Source: Fischerella sp. PCC 9605
GTDB lineage: Bacteria; Cyanobacteriota; Cyanobacteriia; Cyanobacteriales; Nostocaceae
DNA length: 64,000 nt
Assembly: GCF_000517105.1 (NCBI RefSeq)
Contig: NZ_KI912152.1
Coordinates: 62,001-126,000 of the forward strand
Direction of reading: 5' to 3'
In this document: positions 35,001 to 42,708 of the stretch, in pieces
Numbering within the stretch: the stretch's first letter is position 1
Layout: the number at the start of each line of letters is the position of its first letter
Made by a program: the position numbers and the translations under genes
Notes under the pieces: generated by a model
The model's input: only the letters and a program-made list of their open reading frames with translations
Database searches by the model: none
What the model was told of the DNA's origin: nothing

Positions 35001-35874
35001 GGGTGGTGTACTGGCAGACATTAACTCTACGGAATCCATGCGGGGTTTGCATTTAGTGCGCTTTGGTCAGTCATCGGATGCAGCCGACAGAGAAAATGCC
35101 CCTGTGCAGGTTGATGGCAGTAATACTTACGACATTGAAAGTGAGGTACAACCCGCTAAGTTAAGCTTGCGTCGCAACCGTCCCCTTGTTACTTTGGGCT
35201 ACCTGAGTGCGGGTCAACCGGAATTGACAGTGCTAGAACAAACCTGGGCTTCTACATTTGTACGAGCAGGTTGCAGCGTCTTTGTTGGTTCCCTTTGGGC
35301 AGTGCAACCAAATGTGGAAGCAGCTTTTGTTAGTGCTTTTTATAACAGCATTTGGTCTGGTCAATCTTTGGGTATGGCGTTCCAGACGGCTCGCAGATTG
35401 GCTAAGACAGTTGTACCTGACTCCTTGGACTGGCTGGCTTATGTGCTTTTTGGCGACCCAATGGCGCGTCCTTACCGACCTGTGCAAGGAAAAGGCTATG
35501 CTGTGGTTGAACCCATTGGTCAAGAAATTGATGACCCTGTATCCCCAGGAACAACAATCCGCTTTCGCGTCAGCCTGCGCCGCACACCTCCTGTATGGTA
35601 CGAGAATCGGTTGATGGAGGTGGCTGAAGATTTAACTTTTGAGGATTTACGTGTTTTTATCGTTACGTCCGGATTGCAGGTAACTCCTGATGATTCCATA
35701 CTTATCAGACGCACAGCAACCGGAGATTATCTGGGTTGGTTTACGCTAATTGTCCCTGCTGAGATGGAAAGTCGGTCAGTGTTAGTTCAAGTTTACTTTG
35801 AGGACGGAGTGGAACCCGTTCACAATTTGCGTTTTGCGCTGAATGTTGTGAATCGGGATGGTGAGGGGCAATGA
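32059..35874 (+). CDS. EAD1-CHAT-macro-beta-pseudoCHAT protein (operon gene 1)
   Basis: About 1271 residues in five parts. (1) Residues ~8-97: effector-associated domain 1, with L-S-S-R-Q-Y-Q-K-L-G-E-A-L and G-W-F-E-D-L-I-R-A-A, a death-fold-like adaptor known from bacterial conflict systems. (2) ~120-300: a CHAT peptidase with His183 (F-C-G-H-G) and Cys226 (L-L-N-A-C-Y-S). (3) ~305-460: the linker domain shared with the gene at 25323. (4) ~470-650: a macro domain (I-x-L-I-R-A-N-I-L and F-P-S-M-G-T-G-V-A-G-L). (5) A beta-sandwich (~655-765), then a CHAT-like domain (~885-1145) with F-P-W-E-L-L and V-G-S-L-W-A-V but no His/Cys dyad. A 48-bp repeat insertion sits in frame near 34560-34608. The start is uncertain: TTG at 32059 or 32080, no ATG. 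The end overlaps the next gene (ATGA). Confidence 0.8.
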   Translation: MRLGVLKLKLSSRQYQKLGEALIDAFCDKSSLEQMLLFELDKNLDTIARSSSLQAIVFNLIQTAEAQGWFEDLIRAAYKSNPGNPRLRAIAEELLPNFYSETLSPPSSNTSTGQSTQQQEILILTAIPHGLYLDKEIREIEDATRRATRRDLFEIRTRTAVRPQDIRRVIAEERPQVVHFCGHGLEDGSLVLEDEGGNSKPVSPEAMATLFKLHSDYVNCVLLNACYSAKTAEAISQYINYAIGINPLIGNKAAIAFAVGFYDALAANRSIEEAFKFGCVAIQLEGVPEELTPVLLKKVNKPPTVDIVEGQNIQIGDRIYQDAVKVILNLDSLISAITGIANPLIKDKPQRNEIVIKLLKQFNLDPEHPPADFSGVYAYTLVEYGIGKPKPFLELFRQEEIKQAFCKAFDHNNPSILLSEVDTFLNTYALGDEIKTLGIDIRREIATFATVFIELAKRSSQQQPTSRAQALARIELIRANILDLEVDVIVRPTNINLSFGGEMSQQILERIGYDLYQQLQNQPQIPVGEVLVTDASSLPARYLFHAPIDKHINATVTTVAKAITATLTKAESVDRVRTIAFPSMGTGVAGLNPTKLAPKILRIVASHLERGSKLEKVIFAFIDEVTYQAYISAYQALLQENFVTYEVLLNTSAESVTIGGELEVSIRLGQPGSSGKEAYVFQLPQSEAVGSELNIFLTAPSFKFNGDNTTSLLLDSDTSQIAQTAHFHLTALRPGANKIKAELYCGDSFKDSIEIEVQVDSFNESELHPLIAARSRPVAQPDIILQVRTTWNADIFACTFNYHIDSYQSRLLFADDVDYTSQSLSATWIERYSEGVATCGSRSASTRSHSLLKSTLEEAATSQPEDFRSRLASLGQYLFKSLLPEEMQNTFRTIAGFNRPFTLLILADQDACFPWELLHDGQKFLGEYFIIGRWLWELEKTRPYEFPVGAVNVAHYANVEQPEIWTELLQPTGAPPPIPLVGGVLADINSTESMRGLHLVRFGQSSDAADRENAPVQVDGSNTYDIESEVQPAKLSLRRNRPLVTLGYLSAGQPELTVLEQTWASTFVRAGCSVFVGSLWAVQPNVEAAFVSAFYNSIWSGQSLGMAFQTARRLAKTVVPDSLDWLAYVLFGDPMARPYRPVQGKGYAVVEPIGQEIDDPVSPGTTIRFRVSLRRTPPVWYENRLMEVAEDLTFEDLRVFIVTSGLQVTPDDSILIRRTATGDYLGWFTLIVPAEMESRSVLVQVYFEDGVEPVHNLRFALNVVNRDGEGQ

Positions 35875-37082
35875 GAGGAGTTGGCAGTCCAGTAGGTGTA
35901 CAATTGGCTAGTTCTTGCTTGGAAATATTAATTGAGAAAGATTACTACTCAATTGGACGTTGGAGGTTTTCCAAGCCGGATGATAAAGTCTTGGAAGTGC
36001 TGAGTGAAGAAATTTTAGACTGCTTTGATGCTTTGAGAATAACTATTAATAAAGAAAAAAGCCTCAAGCTAGACGCGGATTTGTGCCATCAGTATTTGGT
36101 AAAGTTAGCTGAGTGGGGACGGACAGCTTACCAAGCGTTTTTTGGTGAAGACAGACCAAATAAAATCCTCACCAGTCGCCTGAATGAAAATGTAGCTCCT
36201 ACCTTTGTTTCTGAAGTTACGCTCTTTCCTTGGGAAGTTTTGTTTGAGGGGAGTGAGGAGGACTACGAACAGGGAAATCCTGAGATGTTTTGGGGACTAC
36301 GCTACACCCCGGCTCGGATTCTCAACCCAGAAAAAGATATCGCAGATTATGTTTTAGAGCAAGCGCAACCTTCAGATATGTTGTTTTGCTTACATCACAG
36401 ATTGCTTCATGCTCACAAAAAGGAAAGACCAGAAATTGAAAGGTTGGTAAGGGTGACAGCAAAAGACCGCTTTACGTTGTTGGGGACAACTTGCAACTTG
36501 ACAAATGGTAAATCTTGCGATCCGTTGGGGGATGATTTACTCAAATATCTTTACAAAGCCAGCCACAATATGTTGCATTTTGCTTGTCATTGTAAGGAAA
36601 GTAAGCTGGGAGATAAATTGCTGATTTCTTTTATTAAAGATGACGAGATAGCAGAAAATGCCTTAGTGTTGGAGTTGGAAACTTACAAATTTTTGTTGCG
36701 CCAGGGGAAATTTCTCTGTCAGCCATTGGTGTTTCTTAATGCTTGTCAGTCGGCTGGGGGTGCGGATGAATTACGGAGGACTTTCAATTTACCCAAGGTG
36801 TTTATTCAGCATGGTGCGGCGGCGGTGATTGCTACGGCTTGTCCGGTTCCGGATATGTTTGCGGCGGCGTTTGCAAAGGTGTTTTATGAGTTTTTTCTAA
36901 GGGGGATGGTGGTGATGGATGAGACTGGGGAGAAAGTCGTTAAATTTATGACAATTGGGGAAGCTTTACGGGCGACGAGGTGGTATTTTTTGAAGGAGTT
37001 TAATAATCCGTTGGGGTTGGCTTATGGGGTTTATAGTCCGGCGAGTTATCGGGTGGGAGAGCAACCTGTTTTGGCAAAATAA
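35871..37082 (+). CDS. CHAT-domain protease (operon gene 2)
   Basis: A 403-residue stand-alone CHAT protein. The N-terminal ~160 residues form an alpha/beta region ending in F-P-W-E-V-L-F-E-G, then the catalytic core with His240 (L-H-F-A-C-H-C) and Cys292 (F-L-N-A-C-Q-S-A-G-G), followed by H-G-A-A-A-V-I-A-T-A-C-P-V-P. The His is followed by Cys rather than Gly, an uncommon variant. Predicted cytosolic cysteine peptidase. Its ATG overlaps the stop of gene 1 by four bases, so the two are coupled, probably at a fixed ratio. It is paralogous to gene 4 (40778-41926), sharing the active-site blocks and the P-L-G-L-A-Y-G end. Confidence 0.85.
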   Translation: MRGVGSPVGVQLASSCLEILIEKDYYSIGRWRFSKPDDKVLEVLSEEILDCFDALRITINKEKSLKLDADLCHQYLVKLAEWGRTAYQAFFGEDRPNKILTSRLNENVAPTFVSEVTLFPWEVLFEGSEEDYEQGNPEMFWGLRYTPARILNPEKDIADYVLEQAQPSDMLFCLHHRLLHAHKKERPEIERLVRVTAKDRFTLLGTTCNLTNGKSCDPLGDDLLKYLYKASHNMLHFACHCKESKLGDKLLISFIKDDEIAENALVLELETYKFLLRQGKFLCQPLVFLNACQSAGGADELRRTFNLPKVFIQHGAAAVIATACPVPDMFAAAFAKVFYEFFLRGMVVMDETGEKVVKFMTIGEALRATRWYFLKEFNNPLGLAYGVYSPASYRVGEQPVLAK

Positions 37083-37130
37083 ACTGATCACATAGATGGG
37101 AATTTATACATTGTGGGACGGATGTAATTA

Positions 37131-40100
37131 ATGTTGGGAACAATACGGGGAGGGCGTTATCGAATTAAACAACTTCTCAGTCGAAGTGGGTTTGATCAAA
37201 CCTATCTTGCTGAAGATATCAATCTTCCAGGTAATCCTAGATGCGTAGTCAAACAATTGATGCCATTAAGTACGGACGTTAACACGTTACAAGTGGTCAG
37301 ACGTTTGTTTGTATCTGAAGCGGAATTATTGGTGCGGCTAGGCAACCATGACCAAATTCCTAAAATTTTAGCTTATTTTGAAGAAAATCAAGAATTATTC
37401 TTAGTTCAAGAATTTATTGATGGACATGACTTAAGTAAGGAAATTATTCCAGGTAAGCAATTAAGCGAAACTTATGTCATAACTTTATTGCAAGATATAT
37501 TGCAGTTACTAAAATTTGTTCATGAAAATAATATAATACATCGTGATATAAAACCTTCCAATCTAGTCAGACGTAGATCAGACAAAAAGATAATTATAAT
37601 TGACTTTCTGGCAAGTAAAGAATTAATTATTCGCACTAAAAGAACTGAATTTCAAAAACAGGAAGAATACTCAACATCAACGATTGCAATTGGTACTCCA
37701 GGCTATATGCCTCCAGAACAAGCTAAGGGTCATCCTGTATTATGCAGTGATATATATGCTGTAGGTATAATTGGAATTCAGGCATTAACAGGAATACAAC
37801 CGCTAGCCTTTCAAGAGGATATTAATACAGGTGAAATTGTTTGGCACAATCAGGCTCAGGTTAGCAAAAAGTTAGCAAACATCTTAGATAAGATGGTGCA
37901 ACCTGATTATAGAAAACGCTACCAGTCTGTAGATGAAGTATTGAAAGCTCTCCACAGTTTGGGAACTCCTACAACCTACATTCCCAAAGGAGACAATATT
38001 TCTGAAAACCCTGTTCAATATATTGGGCGATGGGTACAAAGATTTTTTGCACAAAAGCAGGAAAACTCAAATGAAGCAAAAGAAATAGCAGAAACAGCAA
38101 AATTACCGCCTGTAAAACAGCCAACACTATCACCTGAAACTATTCTACAAACACCGGAGAAAATACTTGAGATAGTTCAGATTTATATTCAGGAAGAACA
38201 CTTTGACCGAGCGTTAGCCACAGCGCAGCAAATTCCAGATGAACAAAAGCATTTAGAAGCACTGACAAAAGTTGTCCAAGCAGTAAGCAAATTGGAAAGT
38301 AATCGTGTTCTTGAATTACTAGCACCACTTCAAAATGACCCTAATGAAAGAGTACGTCAATTAGTAAGAGAACTCCAGTTTACTAGTTTCCCTCAACCCG
38401 AAGCGATCTCCAGTGATGAAGCACTTGCACGCATCGAATTTGTTCAAGGTGATCTACTAGCTCTTGATGTAGATGCTTTGGTAAATCCCACAGGCTTAGA
38501 CGTAAGTAATGGTGGGGCTATTAGTTTGCAACTTTTTGAAAGGCTAGGCTCCCAGCTATACGAAACATTGCAGAATCAACCACTTCTAAGGTCGGGCGAA
38601 GTATTTGTTACTGATGCTGGCTCTCTGCCAGCCCACTACATAATACATACACCTACAGAAGAGAGGGAAGGTCGGCATACAACTGCGAGTATAGTACGGG
38701 GAGTCTCTGCTGCTTTAGCCAAGGCAGATAGCCTAAGCGATGTTCGGACAATAGCTTTTCCCTCAGTGGGAACTGGTGCTGCGGGATTTGATCCAGCTGA
38801 TTTAGCCCCAAAGGTCTTGAGAGCCGTTACAAATCACTTAAAACAAGGCAGTCAGCTAGAGAAAGTTATTTTCACATTTATAGAAGAATTTGCATATCAG
38901 GTTTATGTTAGCGTTTATCAGACATTACTTTCGGAAACGAGTTTAGCTTATGATATCTCATTGACCATATCAAAAGAAGCAACTGGGGTTGGTGGAGAAA
39001 TAGAAGTTTCCATCTATCTGATGCAAATAGGAGCAGATAACCAGAATGATTATTTGCTTCGAGTTCCACAAACTCAAGCTGTTGGAAGTGAACTGAATAT
39101 AATTTTAACTGCCCCCGGTTTTCAGTTCGACAGCGACAACACCGCCAGCTTACCCCTTGACCCCGATACTGCTCAAGAAACCCAAACCGCCCGCTTCCGC
39201 CTAACCGCCCTCCGTCCAGGTAACGCAACCATCACCACCGAACTCTACCAAGGCGACACCTTCGAGACAAAATTAGAAACCAACATCGAAGTATCAGGGT
39301 TTGACGAAACCAGCTTCACCAAAAACCGCATCACAACTCAACCCCGTCCTGTCCCTCAACCAGACTTTATCCTCCGCGTACAACCAGTATGGAATGAAAC
39401 TAACTCTGACGGTATATTCAATTATCAACTTAGAAGCTTCCGTTTTCCTACGGTATTTTCCGGAGAAACCAATTATCAAACGGTATCATTTTCTAATAGT
39501 TGGCTTGAACAAATGCGGGGTATGTTAGCAAATATCCTGAAAAACATATCTGAGGCTACCCGTGAAGACGGTAAATCATCTTTGGTGTCTCTCGGTCAAT
39601 ACCTATTTCAGCATTTTTTCCCCACAGAATTACAAAGCGACTTCCGTAATTTGATACCCCAAAATTACACTTTTACACTTTTAATTCTCGCAGACCAAGA
39701 AGCCTGGATACCTTGGGAACTGTTGCACGACAGTCAAAGATTTCTGGGCGATCGCTTCATCATCGGACGCTGGCTACAAGAATTAAACGACACCAGACCA
39801 TACGAGTTTCCCGTAGGTGCAGTTAACGTCGCCCACTACGCCAATGTCGAACAACCCCAACTGTGGACAACTTTACTAGAAACCCCCGGCGCACCTCCAC
39901 CCCAGCCTTTACCAGCAGGTGTATTACATGACTCCACTGAAGCAATAAGGGGTCTGCACTTAATTCGCTACAGCCAGTCAGCAGACACAGTCAACCGTCG
40001 CAACGCCCCTGTAACCTTAGATAACGCCAATGACACAGAAGACATCGAACACCAAATCCGTCCCGCCAAGCTTAACTTACGTCGCAATCGACCATTAGTT

Positions 40101-40781
40101 ACCTTGGGGTACGTGAAAACCGAAGCACCAGAATTAACAACATTAGAACAAACTTGGGCATCAGCCTTTATCCGGGCTGGATGTAGCGGCTTTATTGGCT
40201 CCCTCTGGGCTGTAGAACCAGCAGTGGAAGCTGCCTTTATTAGTAACTTTTACAACCGTCTGTGGACTGGTGCTTCTTTAGGCGAAGCTTTTTCTACCAG
40301 TCGCCAGCTAGCGCGTGCTGCTGCACCTGACTCCCTCGACTACTTAGCTTACGTTCTCTTTGGCGACCCAATGGCGCGTCCTTACCGTCCTGTGGAAGGT
40401 AAAGGATATGCTGTTGTCGAACCCATTGGTCGAGATATCGATGAACCTCTCCCATCTGGTGTTCCTGTCCGTTTCCGTCTCACCTTGCGTCGCACTCCAC
40501 CAGTATGGCATGAGGAGCGAGTCATCGAAGTTGCCGAAAACTTGACTTTTGAAAATTTACAAGTTCATGTCAAAACTATTGGTTTACAGGTGACTCCAGA
40601 TTCACCAATTGCTATGAGTTTAGCTCCTACAGGCAACTATTTAGGTTGGTTTACCCTGGTTGCACCACCAGAAATGGCAGGTAATTCTGCTTTGGTGCAG
40701 GTTTATTTTATGGATGGAGTGCTACCAATTCATAGCCTCATGTTCTCACTAAATATCGCTGAAGGAGGTGAGACAGCGTGA
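37131..40781 (+). CDS. Ser/Thr kinase-macro-beta-pseudoCHAT protein (operon gene 3)
   Basis: A 1216-residue protein. Residues ~10-285: Hanks-type kinase with the glycine strand altered (L-S-R-S-G-F-D-Q), Lys41 (V-V-K-Q-L), catalytic H-R-D-I-K-P-S-N (Asp139), D-F-L in place of D-F-G (Asp158) and G-T-P-G-Y-M-P-P-E-Q. A helical linker (~345-400) follows, then a macro domain (~425-600; I-E-F-V-Q-G-D-L-L, F-P-S-V-G-T-G-A-A-G-F), a beta-sandwich (~605-740) and a CHAT-like domain (~850-1080) lacking the His/Cys dyad. From the macro domain on it parallels gene 1 closely, so the two differ chiefly in their front ends. Gap to gene 2 is 48 bases; overlap with gene 4 is GTGA. Confidence 0.85.
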   Translation: MLGTIRGGRYRIKQLLSRSGFDQTYLAEDINLPGNPRCVVKQLMPLSTDVNTLQVVRRLFVSEAELLVRLGNHDQIPKILAYFEENQELFLVQEFIDGHDLSKEIIPGKQLSETYVITLLQDILQLLKFVHENNIIHRDIKPSNLVRRRSDKKIIIIDFLASKELIIRTKRTEFQKQEEYSTSTIAIGTPGYMPPEQAKGHPVLCSDIYAVGIIGIQALTGIQPLAFQEDINTGEIVWHNQAQVSKKLANILDKMVQPDYRKRYQSVDEVLKALHSLGTPTTYIPKGDNISENPVQYIGRWVQRFFAQKQENSNEAKEIAETAKLPPVKQPTLSPETILQTPEKILEIVQIYIQEEHFDRALATAQQIPDEQKHLEALTKVVQAVSKLESNRVLELLAPLQNDPNERVRQLVRELQFTSFPQPEAISSDEALARIEFVQGDLLALDVDALVNPTGLDVSNGGAISLQLFERLGSQLYETLQNQPLLRSGEVFVTDAGSLPAHYIIHTPTEEREGRHTTASIVRGVSAALAKADSLSDVRTIAFPSVGTGAAGFDPADLAPKVLRAVTNHLKQGSQLEKVIFTFIEEFAYQVYVSVYQTLLSETSLAYDISLTISKEATGVGGEIEVSIYLMQIGADNQNDYLLRVPQTQAVGSELNIILTAPGFQFDSDNTASLPLDPDTAQETQTARFRLTALRPGNATITTELYQGDTFETKLETNIEVSGFDETSFTKNRITTQPRPVPQPDFILRVQPVWNETNSDGIFNYQLRSFRFPTVFSGETNYQTVSFSNSWLEQMRGMLANILKNISEATREDGKSSLVSLGQYLFQHFFPTELQSDFRNLIPQNYTFTLLILADQEAWIPWELLHDSQRFLGDRFIIGRWLQELNDTRPYEFPVGAVNVAHYANVEQPQLWTTLLETPGAPPPQPLPAGVLHDSTEAIRGLHLIRYSQSADTVNRRNAPVTLDNANDTEDIEHQIRPAKLNLRRNRPLVTLGYVKTEAPELTTLEQTWASAFIRAGCSGFIGSLWAVEPAVEAAFISNFYNRLWTGASLGEAFSTSRQLARAAAPDSLDYLAYVLFGDPMARPYRPVEGKGYAVVEPIGRDIDEPLPSGVPVRFRLTLRRTPPVWHEERVIEVAENLTFENLQVHVKTIGLQVTPDSPIAMSLAPTGNYLGWFTLVAPPEMAGNSALVQVYFMDGVLPIHSLMFSLNIAEGGETA

Positions 40782-41926
40782 GGGGTATTAGCAGTTCGAT
40801 TCCGATACAAAATGAATTTTTTCCTTTAGATATCTTAATTACAGAAACTTCCTACCGCATTAGTATTAACGATTTTTCTAGAAGTGCTACTGACTCTGTA
40901 TTACTAAATTTTACTAAAAATGTCTTGCAGTGTTTTCAGGAAATTGAAAAGACTATAAACAAAAAGAAAGAATTACAACTAACTATAGAAGAACGTAACT
41001 ATTATTTAAAATCTTTAGCGAAATGGGGACGACGCGCTTATCAAGAATTTTTCAACGAAGATGCCCAAAAAGCTACATTCCAATATTCTCAATTAATGAA
41101 ATTCGCTCCCATCTTTGTCTCTAAGCTGCTTCCCTTCCCCTGGGAGGTACTCTATGAGGGAGAATACCAACAAGCCGACCCAGAAAAGTTCTGGGGATTC
41201 TGCCACCCAATTGCTCGTAACATAACTCCTGGTAAAACTGCTCCTTTAGAGCAAATCTTACCATTAAATATGCTGTTTTGTTTACATCATAAACTTCTTC
41301 ACGCTCATCACCAGGAACGACCAGAAATCGAAAAATTAGTTAGAACTCTTGGTAAGTTTTATTTACTGCAACTTTCCAAAGAACTAAAAAAATTAGCAGA
41401 TGGAGAATCTCTAGTCACTCACCTTTATCAAACTCAGCACAACATTCTTCATTTTGCTTGTCACTGTCGCCCCTGTAGACAGTACGAAGATGAAATTGAT
41501 GCTTTAGTTATCTCTTTTATTGAAGATGAAAGCAATGCCCAAGAAATTGAACTAGAAACTTACAATTTTAGTGATGTCAGTGGTAGCTTCCAGTGTCAAC
41601 CCCTGATTTTTCTCAATGCTTGTCAGTCAGCAGGTGGTGTCGATGAATTGCGGAAAACCTTCAACCTACCTGAGAAATTTATTCAGCATGGTGCTGCTGC
41701 TGTCATTGCTACTGCTTGTCCCGTACCGGACTTATTTGCTGCTGCTTTTGCGTCTGTTTTTTATAACTTCTTCATCGGTGAAAAGATGATGATTGGCAAG
41801 GCATTGTGTGAGACTCGGCGGTATTTTTTAGAGAAGTATAATAACCCCTTGGGACTTGCCTACGGTCTTTACAGTTCTCCTTATTATCGAATTGCTCAAG
41901 TTCCTGCTGTGCTGGGGGTTAACTGA
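40778..41926 (+). CDS. CHAT-domain protease (operon gene 4)
   Basis: A 382-residue paralogue of gene 2. It has F-P-W-E-V-L-Y-E-G, His229 in L-H-F-A-C-H-C-R and Cys282 in F-L-N-A-C-Q-S-A-G-G, then the same H-G-A-A-A-V-I-A-T-A-C-P-V-P block. It starts with GTG, overlapping the stop of the kinase-macro gene, and its own stop shares a base with the next ATG (TGATG). The pairing gene 1/gene 2 and gene 3/gene 4 is a duplicated two-gene module; I infer that each big protein controls its neighbouring protease. Confidence 0.85.
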   Translation: MRGISSSIPIQNEFFPLDILITETSYRISINDFSRSATDSVLLNFTKNVLQCFQEIEKTINKKKELQLTIEERNYYLKSLAKWGRRAYQEFFNEDAQKATFQYSQLMKFAPIFVSKLLPFPWEVLYEGEYQQADPEKFWGFCHPIARNITPGKTAPLEQILPLNMLFCLHHKLLHAHHQERPEIEKLVRTLGKFYLLQLSKELKKLADGESLVTHLYQTQHNILHFACHCRPCRQYEDEIDALVISFIEDESNAQEIELETYNFSDVSGSFQCQPLIFLNACQSAGGVDELRKTFNLPEKFIQHGAAAVIATACPVPDLFAAAFASVFYNFFIGEKMMIGKALCETRRYFLEKYNNPLGLAYGLYSSPYYRIAQVPAVLGVN

Positions 41927-42708
41927 TGAATAATTCTGCATATACCTCAGAAATTACCCAGGCAAATGTTGATGCAATTTTGACGCAACTGCAACAACTG
42001 CGTCAGCAGATAACAGCTGCACGAGAAGCAATTGTGCCATTGTCGGCGAATTTAGCAGAGACTTATAACGAATTTCAAGCAGTCGTCGGCGAACTACGCC
42101 GTCAGTCAATGCGCCTGCAAGCGGAAATTGCTACACTGCGTATACAGATTGACCGCTTCCTTAATGATGAGGACGACACCTTCAACCAGGATGAGAGGAA
42201 TGACAACTTGCTCTATGCGACGCAGGAAGAAACAACAGATTCAACTTTACAAGACCCAGAAGCTGTTGAGAAGGATATGCTGCTAGAGCATATTTTTCGC
42301 GTATTAGACCCCGACATTAATTATGAAGATGCCGAATTATTGGCGCATCTACAGGGAGTATGCAGCGATCGCACCACCAGTCTAGCTGATGTTTTAGAAG
42401 AATTACCTTGGGGACTGGTTTGGACAACACGCAGTTTGCAGGAGAACTTAGCACAACAGTACCGTCGTCTCGCCATTTGGGAACAAGCGTTAAAGCGACA
42501 GTCGGAGAACTTAAACCAAGCCACCGAACGTTTGCATAAAGACCAGCGCTACGGACTTTGGCAGCAGCGTCAAAAAGGTGCAGATTACTGGCACAATTTT
42601 CTCAATCAATGTGTTGAGCAGCAGCAAGACCAAAATTACGAATTAGAAGCTGAGTTAAACAGGTTACGGGAGGAGTGGGCGCGGATAACCAGCGCGAATA
42701 AACTATGA
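41926..42708 (+). CDS. coiled-coil adaptor protein (operon gene 5)
   Basis: A 260-residue soluble protein with two long coiled coils: about residues 15-85 (L-x-Q-L-Q-Q-L-R-Q-Q-I heptads) and about 170-255 (Q-R-x-R-R-L-A-I-W-E-Q-A-L and the Trp/Gln-rich end). An acidic, disordered middle (about 85-115) and a helical segment (about 115-165) lie between. I recognise no enzymatic domain. Such proteins often join sensor and effector subunits. Coupled on both sides (TGATG upstream, ATGA downstream), it is clearly part of the operon. Confidence 0.7.
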   Translation: MNNSAYTSEITQANVDAILTQLQQLRQQITAAREAIVPLSANLAETYNEFQAVVGELRRQSMRLQAEIATLRIQIDRFLNDEDDTFNQDERNDNLLYATQEETTDSTLQDPEAVEKDMLLEHIFRVLDPDINYEDAELLAHLQGVCSDRTTSLADVLEELPWGLVWTTRSLQENLAQQYRRLAIWEQALKRQSENLNQATERLHKDQRYGLWQQRQKGADYWHNFLNQCVEQQQDQNYELEAELNRLREEWARITSANKL

